NCBI RefSeq assembly: GCF_003751605.1
Contig: NZ_RJVJ01000002.1
Coordinates: 372,001-436,000, forward strand
Length of the DNA: 64,000 nucleotides
Source: Kitasatospora cineracea
GTDB taxonomy: Bacteria; Actinomycetota; Actinomycetes; Streptomycetales; Streptomycetaceae
Direction: 5' to 3'
Shown: piece by piece, positions 17,500 through 25,694 of the stretch
Position numbering within the stretch: position 1 is the stretch's first letter
Layout of the letters: each line of letters starts with the position of its first letter
Translations under genes and position numbers: made by a program
Notes under the pieces: model-generated
Seen by the model: the letters and a program-made list of their open reading frames with translations, nothing else
What the model was told of the DNA's origin: nothing
Database searches by the model: none

Positions 17500-19797
17500 C
17501 TACTCGTTGCGGGCGGTCTCCGGCCCGGTGATCCGGCGCAGCAGCGGCAGGGTCGCGCCGATGACCGCCAGGGCGGCGGTGAGCCCGGCGGCCACCGTCA
17601 GGTAGTAGGCCGCGCCGGGGGCGTGCAGCGTGTACGTGAGCTGCGAGCGCAGGAACAGGTCGGCGGCCAGCAGTCCGACGCCGATCGCCACCGCCGAGAC
17701 CGCCAGCAGCGGGACGGCGGACTCCATCAGCACCACCCGGCGCAGCATCGACAGCGGCACCCCGGTCAGCCGCAGCAGGCTGAACGGCCGCTTGCGCTCG
17801 CCGAGCGCGGCGGCGGCGCTGACCGCCAGGCTGCAGCCCGCGATCGGGAAGGTCGCCAGGATCACCACGTTCGCCAGCTGCTGGTAGCCCTTCAGCTCGC
17901 TGCCGGACAGTTTCATCCCCTCCTCAAGGGTCAGCGACTGCCGGGTCGCCGGGTACGCGGCGTCCACCATCGTCCGGGCCCGCTCGACGGCGGCCTGCGA
18001 GCCGTCGGTGCCGACCACCACCTTCACCACCGGGAGCGCCGCGACCTGCTCGGCGGTGTACGGGGCGGCGGGCCACGCGACGGCGGAGTAGTCGCGGAAG
18101 CCGGCCCAGACGTACGGCACGTAGGCGGTCGCCGCGCCGGGCTCGCAGCGGCCGAAGACCCGGACGGCCTCCAGCTGCCGGCAGTCCACCGTCTGGGCGG
18201 CCTCGGTCTCCCCGCCGGCGTCGACCGGCACCACCTTGCCGATCGGGTGCACCGGCAGGACGCCGCGCACGCCCGGGACCGCGAGCAGGCCGGCGAGCAG
18301 TTCGGGCGGCACGGGCCGGCCGGAGCTCTCGACGTGCCCGTCGGGGGTGTAGCCGCCGCCGAGGTCGTTGACCAGCACGTTGTCGTACTGCCGGCCGCCC
18401 TCGGGGCGTCCGCGTTCGGCGGTCATCGTGGTGATGATCCCGACCGTCGCGGTCATCACCAGCAGGGCCAGCACCAGGCCGCTGACGGCGCGGAACCCGG
18501 CGGTCGGGTTGTCGGCGAGCCGGCGCACCGCGAGCAGGGTGGCCGGGCGCTGGGTGCGCCGGGCCAGCAGCGCGGCCACCTGCCCGGTCAGCCAGGGGCC
18601 GGAGAGCACCAGGCCCAGCATGATCAGGCCGAACGCGGAGAGGTAGCCGCGGGTCTGGCCCTCGACCGAGGACGGGTGCCAGACCAGGAAGGCCGCCAGT
18701 TCGACCAGTCCGGCCAGCAGCGGCAGCACCCGCCAGGGGCGGGGCGGCTTCGGGGTGACCCGGCGGCTGACCCCGAGCGGGGAGATCCGCACCCGGCGCA
18801 GCGCGATCCGGGCGGCCGCGGCCGCCGCCAGCGGGACGCCCAGGGCGACGGCGGCGACCTGCAGCGGCGTCAGGGTGAGGTCGGAGGTGAAGAACCGGTC
18901 GCCGGTCAGCGACATCCCGGCGACCTGGCCGCGCAGCGCGAGGAAGGGCAGGAAGCCGAGCAGCACGCCGACGGCGGCCGCGGCGGTGGCCTCGACGGCG
19001 GAGACCACCGAGACCTGCCGGGGCGTCGCGCCGACCAGCCGCATCGCGGCGAAGCGGCGTTCGCGCTGGGTGGCGGTCAGCCGGGTCGCGGTGCCGATCA
19101 GGATCAGCACCGGGAAGACCAGCGCGCCGGTGGCGACGGTGAGGATCAGCGCGGTGCCGTTGGACTTGATGCCGACCACGCAGTCGTCGCACCGGTCGGG
19201 CGAGGTGGCGGCGATCCGGTCCACCAGGGCGGCGTCCTTCAGGTCCGCCATCTCCTGCGGGGTCCGGCCGACCAGGGCGACCAGGCTGTCGGGGGCGGGC
19301 AGCGCGTCCTTGCCGAGGATGCCGATCCGGTGGCCGCCGAAGCGGTCGGCGAGCTGCTCGGAGGGCGTGGCGTCGACCATCTTCGCCAGCGCGGGCGACA
19401 GGTAGTACTCGCCGGCGGCGGGCATCCGGTCCACGCCGGGCGCGAGCGCGGTGGTGACGCCGGTGAGGGCGACGTCGACCCGGCCGATCTGCCGGCCCTG
19501 GAAGCTGTCGCGCCGGGTCAGCCACCACATCGGGGCCTTCCCGTCCGCGCCCGCCCCCGCCGCCGCCTCCCGATCGGCGGCGGCGGAACCGGCGGAACCG
19601 GGGGCGGCCTGGGCGCCGGCCGTGAAGCCGGTGTTGAACCAGGCGTAGCGGTCGTTCTGGGTGTGCACGGCGTTGACGGCCGCGAGGGTGGTGAGCAGCA
19701 GTCCGACGCCGATGGCGACGGCGGCGGCGGTGACCAGCAGGCGCAGCAGCGCGTCGCGGCCGCCGCTGACGGCGAGGCGCAGGCCGAGGCGGATCAT
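17500..19797 (-). CDS. FtsX-like ABC transporter permease
   Basis: This 765-residue permease has FtsX/MacB-type architecture: an N-terminal membrane helix (LLRLLVTAAAVAIGVGLLL), a large extracytoplasmic domain from about residue 40 to 220, a cluster of three helices, a second periplasmic-type domain, and C-terminal helices. Such proteins export or sense lipophilic molecules or peptides, or act mechanically on the envelope. Its ATG overlaps the ATPase stop by four bases. With one ATPase and one large permease this is a complete two-component exporter, regulated by the PadR gene at the head of the operon. Confidence 0.9.
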   Translation of the reverse strand: MIRLGLRLAVSGGRDALLRLLVTAAAVAIGVGLLLTTLAAVNAVHTQNDRYAWFNTGFTAGAQAAPGSAGSAAADREAAAGAGADGKAPMWWLTRRDSFQGRQIGRVDVALTGVTTALAPGVDRMPAAGEYYLSPALAKMVDATPSEQLADRFGGHRIGILGKDALPAPDSLVALVGRTPQEMADLKDAALVDRIAATSPDRCDDCVVGIKSNGTALILTVATGALVFPVLILIGTATRLTATQRERRFAAMRLVGATPRQVSVVSAVEATAAAAVGVLLGFLPFLALRGQVAGMSLTGDRFFTSDLTLTPLQVAAVALGVPLAAAAAARIALRRVRISPLGVSRRVTPKPPRPWRVLPLLAGLVELAAFLVWHPSSVEGQTRGYLSAFGLIMLGLVLSGPWLTGQVAALLARRTQRPATLLAVRRLADNPTAGFRAVSGLVLALLVMTATVGIITTMTAERGRPEGGRQYDNVLVNDLGGGYTPDGHVESSGRPVPPELLAGLLAVPGVRGVLPVHPIGKVVPVDAGGETEAAQTVDCRQLEAVRVFGRCEPGAATAYVPYVWAGFRDYSAVAWPAAPYTAEQVAALPVVKVVVGTDGSQAAVERARTMVDAAYPATRQSLTLEEGMKLSGSELKGYQQLANVVILATFPIAGCSLAVSAAAALGERKRPFSLLRLTGVPLSMLRRVVLMESAVPLLAVSAVAIGVGLLAADLFLRSQLTYTLHAPGAAYYLTVAAGLTAALAVIGATLPLLRRITGPETARNE

Positions 19798-20480
19798 CCG
19801 GCGGCCCGTCCGCTCAGCGAGGTGGCGCGGCCGTCGCGGACGATGGCCTCGCGGTCGGCGTAGGCGGCGATCCGGGCCTCGTGGGTGACCAGGACGACGG
19901 TGGTGCCCTGGGCGCGGGCGGAGTCGACCAGCAGGTCCATCACGTGTTCGCCGGTGAGCGAGTCGAGCGCGCCGGTGGGTTCGTCGGCGAACAGCACGCG
20001 CGGCTCGGCGACCAGGCCGCGGGCCAGCGCGACGCGCTGGGCCTGGCCGCCGGAGAGCTCGCCGGAGCGGCGGCCCTCCAGCCCGTCCAGGCCGAGCCGG
20101 GGGAACCAGCCGCGGGCCCGGGCCAGGGCGTCGGCGCGCTTGGCGCCGCCGAGCAGCAGCGGCAGGGCGACGTTCTCCTCGGCGGTCAGCTCCGGTACCA
20201 GCTGGCCGAACTGGAAGACGAAGCCGAAGCTGTCGCGGCGCAGCGCGCTGCGCTCCTGCTCGCCGAGGCGGTCGATCCGGCGGCCGTCGAAGTGGATCTC
20301 GCCGCCGTCGGGGGCGAGGATGCCGGCCAGGCAGTGCAGCAGGGTGGACTTGCCGGAGCCGGAGGGGCCCATCACGGCGAGGATCTCGCCGGGGTCGACG
20401 GCGAGGTCGGCGCCGCGCAGGGCCGGGGTCTCGCCGAAGGAGAGGGTGACGGCGCGGGCTTCGATCAGGGGTGCGGTCAT
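19794..20480 (-). CDS. ABC transporter ATP-binding protein (MacB/LolD-like)
   Basis: The 228-residue ATPase shows Walker A GPSGSGKS near residue 39, Q-loop FQFGQLVPELTAEENV, signature LSGGQAQR, Walker B VLFADEPTGALD and H-loop VTHEARIAAY. The order and length fit the ATPases that pair with FtsX-like permeases. It overlaps both neighbours by four bases and is co-translated with padR and the permease. Confidence 0.95.
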   Translation of the reverse strand: MTAPLIEARAVTLSFGETPALRGADLAVDPGEILAVMGPSGSGKSTLLHCLAGILAPDGGEIHFDGRRIDRLGEQERSALRRDSFGFVFQFGQLVPELTAEENVALPLLLGGAKRADALARARGWFPRLGLDGLEGRRSGELSGGQAQRVALARGLVAEPRVLFADEPTGALDSLTGEHVMDLLVDSARAQGTTVVLVTHEARIAAYADREAIVRDGRATSLSGRAAG

Positions 20481-21004
20481 CGGGAGTTCACCTCTGCGGC
20501 GAGGGCGTCGAGTCGGGCGGCGGTCAGGTCGATCCAGCGCAGGTCGGACTCCAGGTGGAACAGGCCGTGGTCGGCGAGCAGGGCGTCCACCAGGCTGCCG
20601 GAGCGCTTGATCTCGGTGAGTTGGCGCATCCGCCCCAGGTGGGCGGCGCGCTGGGTGTCGAGGTAGTGCTCGGCGTCGCGGCCGAGCATCAGGGCGAGCA
20701 CGACCTTGCTGAACAGCACGGTCTGCAGGTGGGGTTCGGCGGCGACCGGCTCGCGCAGCCAGTCCTCGAACTCGGTGGCCCCCGCCTCGGTGATCACGTA
20801 CCGCTTGCGGTCCGGCCCGTCGCCGGCCTCGGGGTCGCCGACCACCACCTTCCCGTCCCGGGCCAGGCGCCCGAGGGTCGCGTAGACCTGTCCGAAGGGC
20901 AGCGGCTTCCCGCGCCCGAAGAAGGCGTCGTAGTCGCGCTTGAGGTCGTAGCCGTGGCTGGGCTCGCGTTCGAGGAGCCCGAGCAGGGTGAGGGGAACGC
21001 TCAT
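20477..21004 (-). CDS. PadR family transcriptional regulator
   Basis: The 175-residue protein has the PadR winged helix (LTLLGLLEREPSHGYDLKRD, FGQVYATLGRLARDG) in the first 80 residues, followed by a C-terminal helical dimerisation domain. PadR repressors often control an adjacent exporter and release DNA when they bind the exported compound. It is the first gene of a three-gene coupled operon. A perfect inverted repeat lies immediately upstream of its start and fits autoregulation. Confidence 0.92.
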   Translation of the reverse strand: MSVPLTLLGLLEREPSHGYDLKRDYDAFFGRGKPLPFGQVYATLGRLARDGKVVVGDPEAGDGPDRKRYVITEAGATEFEDWLREPVAAEPHLQTVLFSKVVLALMLGRDAEHYLDTQRAAHLGRMRQLTEIKRSGSLVDALLADHGLFHLESDLRWIDLTAARLDALAAEVNSR

Positions 21005-21013
21005 GATCGGAGC

Positions 21014-21028
21014 GTACGCCGGGCGTAC
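21014..21028. promoter_or_regulatory. Candidate PadR operator
   Basis: GTACGC-CGG-GCGTAC is a perfect inverted repeat that begins ten bases before the padR start codon. Further upstream, reading toward padR, GTGTATA and GTGTACG repeats overlap the likely promoter. Confidence 0.55.
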
Positions 21029-21063
21029 ACTCCACGTCTATACACTCGGAGAATACCGGGGCA

Positions 21064-21085
21064 GAAAAGCCCCTGACCTGGGGCT
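21064..21085 (-). terminator. Rho-independent terminator of the exonuclease III gene
   Basis: On the minus strand AGCCCC-AGGTCA-GGGGCT is followed by TTTTC, a rare true T-run in this window. It lies about 40 bases after the stop of the exonuclease gene. Confidence 0.75.
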
Positions 21086-21124
21086 TCACCAGGGGGCGGG
21101 GCGGGGCCGCCCCCTGACGGAACC

Positions 21125-21928
21125 TCAGAGGTCGAGGTCGACCACCACCGGGGCGTGGTCCGAGGTGCCCTTGCCCTTGCGGGCCTCGCGGTCGACGTAG
21201 GTGTCGGTGACGGCGTCCGCGAAGGGCTTGTTGGCGTACGTCAGGTCGATCCGCATGCCGCGGTTCTTCGGGAAGGCCAGCGCCCGGTAGTCCCAGAAGG
21301 TGTAGGGGCGGTCGTACTTGAGGGCGCGCGGGACGACGTCCTGCAGGCCGGCCTCCCGGAGGGCGGCGAGGGTGTCGCGCTCGGGGGCGGTGACGTGGGT
21401 GAGGCCCTCGAAGGCGGCGAGGTCGTAGACGTCCTCGTCGGTGGGGGCGACGTTGAAGTCGCCGAGCACCGCGAACGGGCGCTCCCCCGCCGCGTCCTGC
21501 CGGACGGCGTCGCGCAGCGCGGCCATCCACTCCAGCTTGTAGCGGTAGTGCGCGTGGCCGACCTCGCGGCCGTTGGGCACGTACACCGACCAGACCCTCA
21601 CCGGGCCGCAGGTCGCGGCGACGGCGCGCGGCTCGACCACCGGCAGCAGCGCGTCCTCCGCGAGGTAGCCGGGCTGGCCGGGCAGGTCGCGGACCACGTC
21701 CTCCAGGCCGATCCGCGACAGCAGCGCCACGCCGTTCCACCGGCCGTCGCCGTGCGCGGCGGAGGCGTAGCCGAGCTCGGCGACCGCCTCGGCGGGGAAC
21801 GCGTCGGCGGCGCACTTGAGCTCCTGCAGGCACAGCACGTCCGGCTGGGCGGACTCCAGCCACTCCAGCAGCTTGGGCAGCCGGGCGGTGACGGAGTTGA
21901 TGTTCCAGGTGGCGATGCGGACGGTCAC
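21125..21928 (-). CDS. xthA: Exodeoxyribonuclease III
   Basis: The 267-residue protein belongs to the ExoIII/APE endonuclease family of base-excision repair, which cleaves 5' to abasic sites and degrades 3' ends of duplex DNA. Visible active-site motifs are ATWNINSV at the start, LQELK with the metal-binding glutamate, YVPNGRE, GDFNVAP, and the C-terminal GTSDHAPVVVDL. I chose GTG at 21928, preceded by GGGAAGG, because the protein then begins VTVRIATWNINS like its homologues; the frame is open for 18 more codons upstream. Confidence 0.93.
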   Translation of the reverse strand: MTVRIATWNINSVTARLPKLLEWLESAQPDVLCLQELKCAADAFPAEAVAELGYASAAHGDGRWNGVALLSRIGLEDVVRDLPGQPGYLAEDALLPVVEPRAVAATCGPVRVWSVYVPNGREVGHAHYRYKLEWMAALRDAVRQDAAGERPFAVLGDFNVAPTDEDVYDLAAFEGLTHVTAPERDTLAALREAGLQDVVPRALKYDRPYTFWDYRALAFPKNRGMRIDLTYANKPFADAVTDTYVDREARKGKGTSDHAPVVVDLDL

Positions 21929-22040
21929 GGCGGCCTTCCCTCGGCGGTGCGGACGGACGGGGCCCCGGCGCGGGCCGGGCACCCCGTCCGAACATACCGT
22001 CCGGCGCCGACAGCACCCGGCAGCTGACGGCGGCTCAAGC

Positions 22041-23837
22041 TCAGCGGGCGGGGACGACCACCCCAGCCGCTCCGCCGCCGCGCCGGACCGGTTCGGCGGC
22101 GGCCAGCCAGCGGCCGTCCGGGAGCCGCTCGACGCCGGTGGCCGCGCCGATCTCCGGGGTGGCGGTGAACACGTGGCCGAGCGCCTGGAGCTTCGCCGCC
22201 TCGGGCGAGGCCAGGAAGGCGGGTTCGGCCTGGGTGGCGGCGGTGTTGCGCTGGCTGGCCCGGGGCGCGGCGATGGCCTGTTCCAGCGTCAGGCCGCGGT
22301 CGACCCGGCCGGTCAGCACCTGCAGCACGGTGGTGATGATGGTGGCGCCGCCGGGCGAGCCGAGCGCCAGGTAGGGCCGGCCGTCCTTGAGCACGATCGT
22401 CGGCGAGATCGAGGAGCGCGGCCGCTTCGCCGGGCCGGGCAGGTTCGGGTCGGGGACGCCGGGGGTGAGCGGCGCGAAGTCGAAGTCGGTGAGCTCGTTG
22501 TTGAGCAGGAAGCCGCGGCCGGGGACGGTGATGCCGCTGCCGCCGGTCTGCTCGATGGTCAGCGTGTAGGCGACCACGTTGCCCCAGCGGTCGGCGACGG
22601 TCAGGTGGGTGGTGCTCTGGCCCTCGTACGGCTCGGCGACGGCCGGGCCCGCGGCGGTGCAGGGCGCCGGGTGGTACGGGTCGCCGGGGGCGAGCGGGCT
22701 GGTCAGCGCGTGGTCGGGGTCGATCAGGCAGGCCCGGGCCTTCGCGTAGGCGGGGTCGAGCAGTCCGCGGGTCGGCACCTGGACGGCGCTCGGGTCGCCG
22801 ACCCAGCGGTTGCGGTCGGCGAAGGCGATCCGGCTGGCCTCCAGGTACTGGTGGTCGTAGGCGGCCGGATCGGTGAGCCCGGCGGCGCCGTTGGCGGCCA
22901 GGACGTTCAGCGCCTCGCCGACGGTGGTCCCGCCGGAGGAGGACGGCGCGATGCCGTACACGTCCAGGCCCCGGTAGTTCACGTGGGTCGGGTCCTGGGC
23001 GCGGACCCGGTAGGCGGCCAGGTCGGCGGCGTCGACCTTCCCGGGGCGGGCGGTGCGGCCGGAGGCCGGGTCGACCGGCGGGTGCTGGAGGGTCCGGACG
23101 ATGTCGGCGCCGATCGGGCCCCGGTACAGCGCGTCGGTGCCGCGGCGGCCCAGCTCCCGGTAGGTGGCGGCCAGGTCGGGGTTGCGCAGGGTCGAGCCGA
23201 CGGCGGGCAGTTGGCCGTCCGGCAGGAACAGCGCGCGGGTGGCCGGGAAGTCCTGGAACCGGGCCCGGTTGGCGGCGGTCTGGTCCTGGAAGGTCCGGTC
23301 GACGGTGAAGCCGCGGTCGGCGATCCGCTCGGCCGGCTTGAGCACGTCCGCCAGGCTGCGGCTGCCCCAGCGGCGCAGCGCCTGCTCCCAGGTCGCGGCG
23401 GTGCCGGGCACCCCGACGGACAGGCCGCTGGTGACGGCGTCGTCGAAGGCCAGCGGCTTGCCGCCCTCCAGGAACAGCGAACTGTCCGCGCCGCGCGAGG
23501 CGGTCTCCCGCCCGTCCAGGGTCTCGACCCGGCCGGTGCGGGCGTCGTAGTGGACGAAGTACCCGCCGCCGCCGATGCCCGCCGAATAGGGCTCGGTGAC
23601 GCCCAGCGCGGCGGCGGTGGCCACCGCGGCGTCCACCGCGTTGCCGCCGCGCCGCAGCACCTCCAGCCCGGCGGCGGTCGCGTCGGCGTCCACGCTGGCC
23701 ACCGCCCCGCCCCAACCGGTGGCCACCGGCTGCTTGCCCGGCGGAGCCTGCCCGGCCTGCGCGGGCGCGGTGCCCGCCAGCAGGCCGGCGGCGGTGACGA
23801 GCGCGAAGGCGGGGACGAAACGGGCGAGCACTCCCAT
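22041..23837 (-). CDS. ggt: Gamma-glutamyltransferase, secreted
   Basis: The 598-residue precursor has a signal peptide (FVPAFALVTAAGLLAGTAPAQA) and the full Ntn-hydrolase domain. It would self-cleave before the catalytic T409 in the motif QSTTHLTVADRWGN to give large and small subunits. Other family segments are GGNAVDAAVATAAALGV, PYSAGIGGGGYF, and GSPGGATIITTVLQVL. It hydrolyses gamma-glutamyl bonds of glutathione and related amides outside the membrane. ATG 23837 is chosen because a GGGAGG sequence lies eight bases upstream. Confidence 0.95.
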   Translation of the reverse strand: MGVLARFVPAFALVTAAGLLAGTAPAQAGQAPPGKQPVATGWGGAVASVDADATAAGLEVLRRGGNAVDAAVATAAALGVTEPYSAGIGGGGYFVHYDARTGRVETLDGRETASRGADSSLFLEGGKPLAFDDAVTSGLSVGVPGTAATWEQALRRWGSRSLADVLKPAERIADRGFTVDRTFQDQTAANRARFQDFPATRALFLPDGQLPAVGSTLRNPDLAATYRELGRRGTDALYRGPIGADIVRTLQHPPVDPASGRTARPGKVDAADLAAYRVRAQDPTHVNYRGLDVYGIAPSSSGGTTVGEALNVLAANGAAGLTDPAAYDHQYLEASRIAFADRNRWVGDPSAVQVPTRGLLDPAYAKARACLIDPDHALTSPLAPGDPYHPAPCTAAGPAVAEPYEGQSTTHLTVADRWGNVVAYTLTIEQTGGSGITVPGRGFLLNNELTDFDFAPLTPGVPDPNLPGPAKRPRSSISPTIVLKDGRPYLALGSPGGATIITTVLQVLTGRVDRGLTLEQAIAAPRASQRNTAATQAEPAFLASPEAAKLQALGHVFTATPEIGAATGVERLPDGRWLAAAEPVRRGGGAAGVVVPAR

Positions 23838-24050
23838 GTGCGACCTCCCGGGGGACGGCATCGGTCCCCCGTTCTCCCACACCTGCCGCGCACCCGACAA
23901 CCCGCTGTTCGGCCAACCGGAGCCGTTTCACCAAGAGTTGACACCACGTCAACACGACCCCGGCCGAACGGAGCACAGAGAAGGAGGGACCTGTGGAAGC
24001 GACGGAGTCCGGGCGGCAACCAGGCGAACCGCCGCCGCCGGAGGCCACCG

Positions 24051-24352
24051 GGCCGGGGACAGGGGCCGACGCGGTGGCCTCCGGCGGCGCGAGAGCGAGC
24101 AGGAAGCCCACACAGCACCGCGCAGCGGGCAGGGCGCCCCGGGCCCCGCAGCCGCTGTTGCGGCGGAGGCGGCCGGGGACAGGGGCCGACGCGGCGGCCT
24201 CCGGCGGCGCGAGAGCGAGCAAGAAGCCCACACAGCACCGCGCAGCGGCACAGCACCGCGCAGCGGGCACAACACCGCACAGCGGCAAAGCCCCGCGCAG
24301 CGGGCGGGGCGCCCCGGCTCCGTGGCTGCTGTTGCGGCGGAGGCGGCCGGGG
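24051..24352 (+). repeat. Composite direct-repeat patch between ggt and glkA
   Basis: A 78-bp segment at 24051-24128 recurs at 24171-24248 (exactly 120 bases on) with two mismatches. It is followed by a run of short units based on cacagcaccgcgcagcgg, some degenerate. A further segment of about 50 bases at 24128-24178 recurs in altered form at 24301-24352. I see no gene in 23838-24362. Confidence 0.85.
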
Positions 24353-24362
24353 TGCGGTGGGG

Positions 24363-25457
24363 TCAGGGGGTGACGCGGTGGCGTTTGACGGTGCGGAAGC
24401 GGCGGGCGACCTGGCGGGCCAGGTCGGCGGCGCCGACCAGGCCGGCCTCGTTGCCGAGGGCGGCGTGCACGATCTCGGCCTCGGGGCGGAAGCCGCGGCC
24501 GGTGAGGGTGCGGCGGAAGGCGTCGCGGGCGGGGGCGAGCAGCAGGTCGCCGGCCTCGCTGACGCCGCCGCCGATGACGAAGCGGCCGGGGTCGAGCGCG
24601 GCGGCCAGGTTGGCGATGCCGACGCCGAGCCAGCGGCCGACCTCGTAGAGGAGTTCGACGGCGACGGCGTCGCCGTCCCGGGCGGCTTCGGTGACCAGCG
24701 GGCCGGTGATGCCCAGCGGGGTGCCGCCGGCCCGGGCGAGCAGCGGCTGGACGACCGGGGACTCCTCGGCGGCGAGTTCGCGGGCCTCGCGGACCAGCGC
24801 GTTGCCGGAGGAGTACTGCTCCCAGCAGCCGCGGTTGCCGCACGGGCAGCGGTGGCCGCCGGGGACCACCTGCATGTGGCCGAACTCGCCCGCCAGGCCG
24901 TGCTTGCCCCGGTCGACCCGGCCGTCGCGGACCACGGCGCCGCCGATCCCGGTGCCGAGGGTGATCATCACCATGTGGTCCTCGTCCCGGCCGGCACCGA
25001 AGCGCCACTCGGCCCAGGCGGCGGCGTTGGCGTCGTTCTCGACCACCACCGGGAAGCGCAGCCGGGAGCTGAGTGCCTGCTGCAGGGGCTCGCCGCGCCA
25101 GTTCAGGTGCGGGGCGAAGAGCACGGTGGAGCGCTCGGCGTCGACCCAGCCGGCCGCGCCGACGCCGACCGCGTGCACGTCGTGCTTGTCGGCGAGTTGG
25201 AGGACCAGGTCGACGATGACGTCCTCGACCACCTTGGGGCTCTTGCTCTTGTCGGGGGTCTCGGTGCGCAGCCGGTCCACGACGTTGCCCTCGCCGTCGA
25301 CGACGCCCGCGACCACTTTGGTGCCGCCGATGTCCACGCCGACGGTGGGGAGCCGGAGCAGCCCGGCGGGCAGGGTCCGGCGACGGCGTTCGGCGCGGGG
25401 GCCGAGGCCCAGCAGGTTGGGCAGGACGGGGCGGACGGGGCCGTTGGCGCGGGTCAC
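24363..25457 (-). CDS. ROK family glucokinase
   Basis: The 364-residue protein is a ROK sugar kinase that phosphorylates glucose with ATP. It has the phosphate-binding motif VGVDIGGTK, the ROK signature with the zinc site CPCGNRGCWEQ, the catalytic segment VVENDANAAAWAEW, and LGTGIGGAVV. Compared with typical GlkA it carries about 40 extra N-terminal residues, ending in RRRRTLPAGLLRL. GTG 25457 is taken as the start because AAGGAG lies upstream. In streptomycetes GlkA also mediates carbon catabolite repression; whether this paralogue does so is unknown. Confidence 0.88.
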   Translation of the reverse strand: MTRANGPVRPVLPNLLGLGPRAERRRRTLPAGLLRLPTVGVDIGGTKVVAGVVDGEGNVVDRLRTETPDKSKSPKVVEDVIVDLVLQLADKHDVHAVGVGAAGWVDAERSTVLFAPHLNWRGEPLQQALSSRLRFPVVVENDANAAAWAEWRFGAGRDEDHMVMITLGTGIGGAVVRDGRVDRGKHGLAGEFGHMQVVPGGHRCPCGNRGCWEQYSSGNALVREARELAAEESPVVQPLLARAGGTPLGITGPLVTEAARDGDAVAVELLYEVGRWLGVGIANLAAALDPGRFVIGGGVSEAGDLLLAPARDAFRRTLTGRGFRPEAEIVHAALGNEAGLVGAADLARQVARRFRTVKRHRVTP

Positions 25458-25553
25458 GGAACGAATGCTCCTTGATTGGGTAAAGGTTGCGGTCCGGTGG
25501 CGGAGGGCTGTGGACGAACTGGCAGACTGAGCGCAGAACGCACAGCGGATTCT

Positions 25554-25565
25554 CACGAAAACGTG
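25554..25565. promoter_or_regulatory. AT-rich palindrome in the glkA/esterase divergent region
   Basis: CACG-AAAA-CGTG is a perfect palindrome inside a larger imperfect inverted repeat (cgaaaa at 25556 and ttttcg at 25580). The divergent region 25458-25694 is clearly richer in A and T than its surroundings and should hold both promoters. Confidence 0.4.
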
Positions 25566-25694
25566 ATGTTCCTCTCAGGTTTTCGCGAGTGTCGACAGCA
25601 ACTGATCGCTTGCATGACGCAGTCTGACAAGTGTGATGCGTGAACCGGGGGACCGTGCCCCGGACGGCCGGACGACCCGATTCGAGAGACCCCG

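Noticed and set aside
17500..19797. Long plus-strand frame opposite the permease
   Set aside because: It encodes Gly/Arg/His-rich low-complexity peptide typical of an antisense shadow in high-GC DNA. The minus-strand gene has clear membrane helices.
22979..24280. Minus-strand frames with repeated cysteine-rich peptides over the repeat patch
   Set aside because: The repetition comes from the DNA repeat and the frame is a shadow of ggt. No start or ribosome-binding site supports it.
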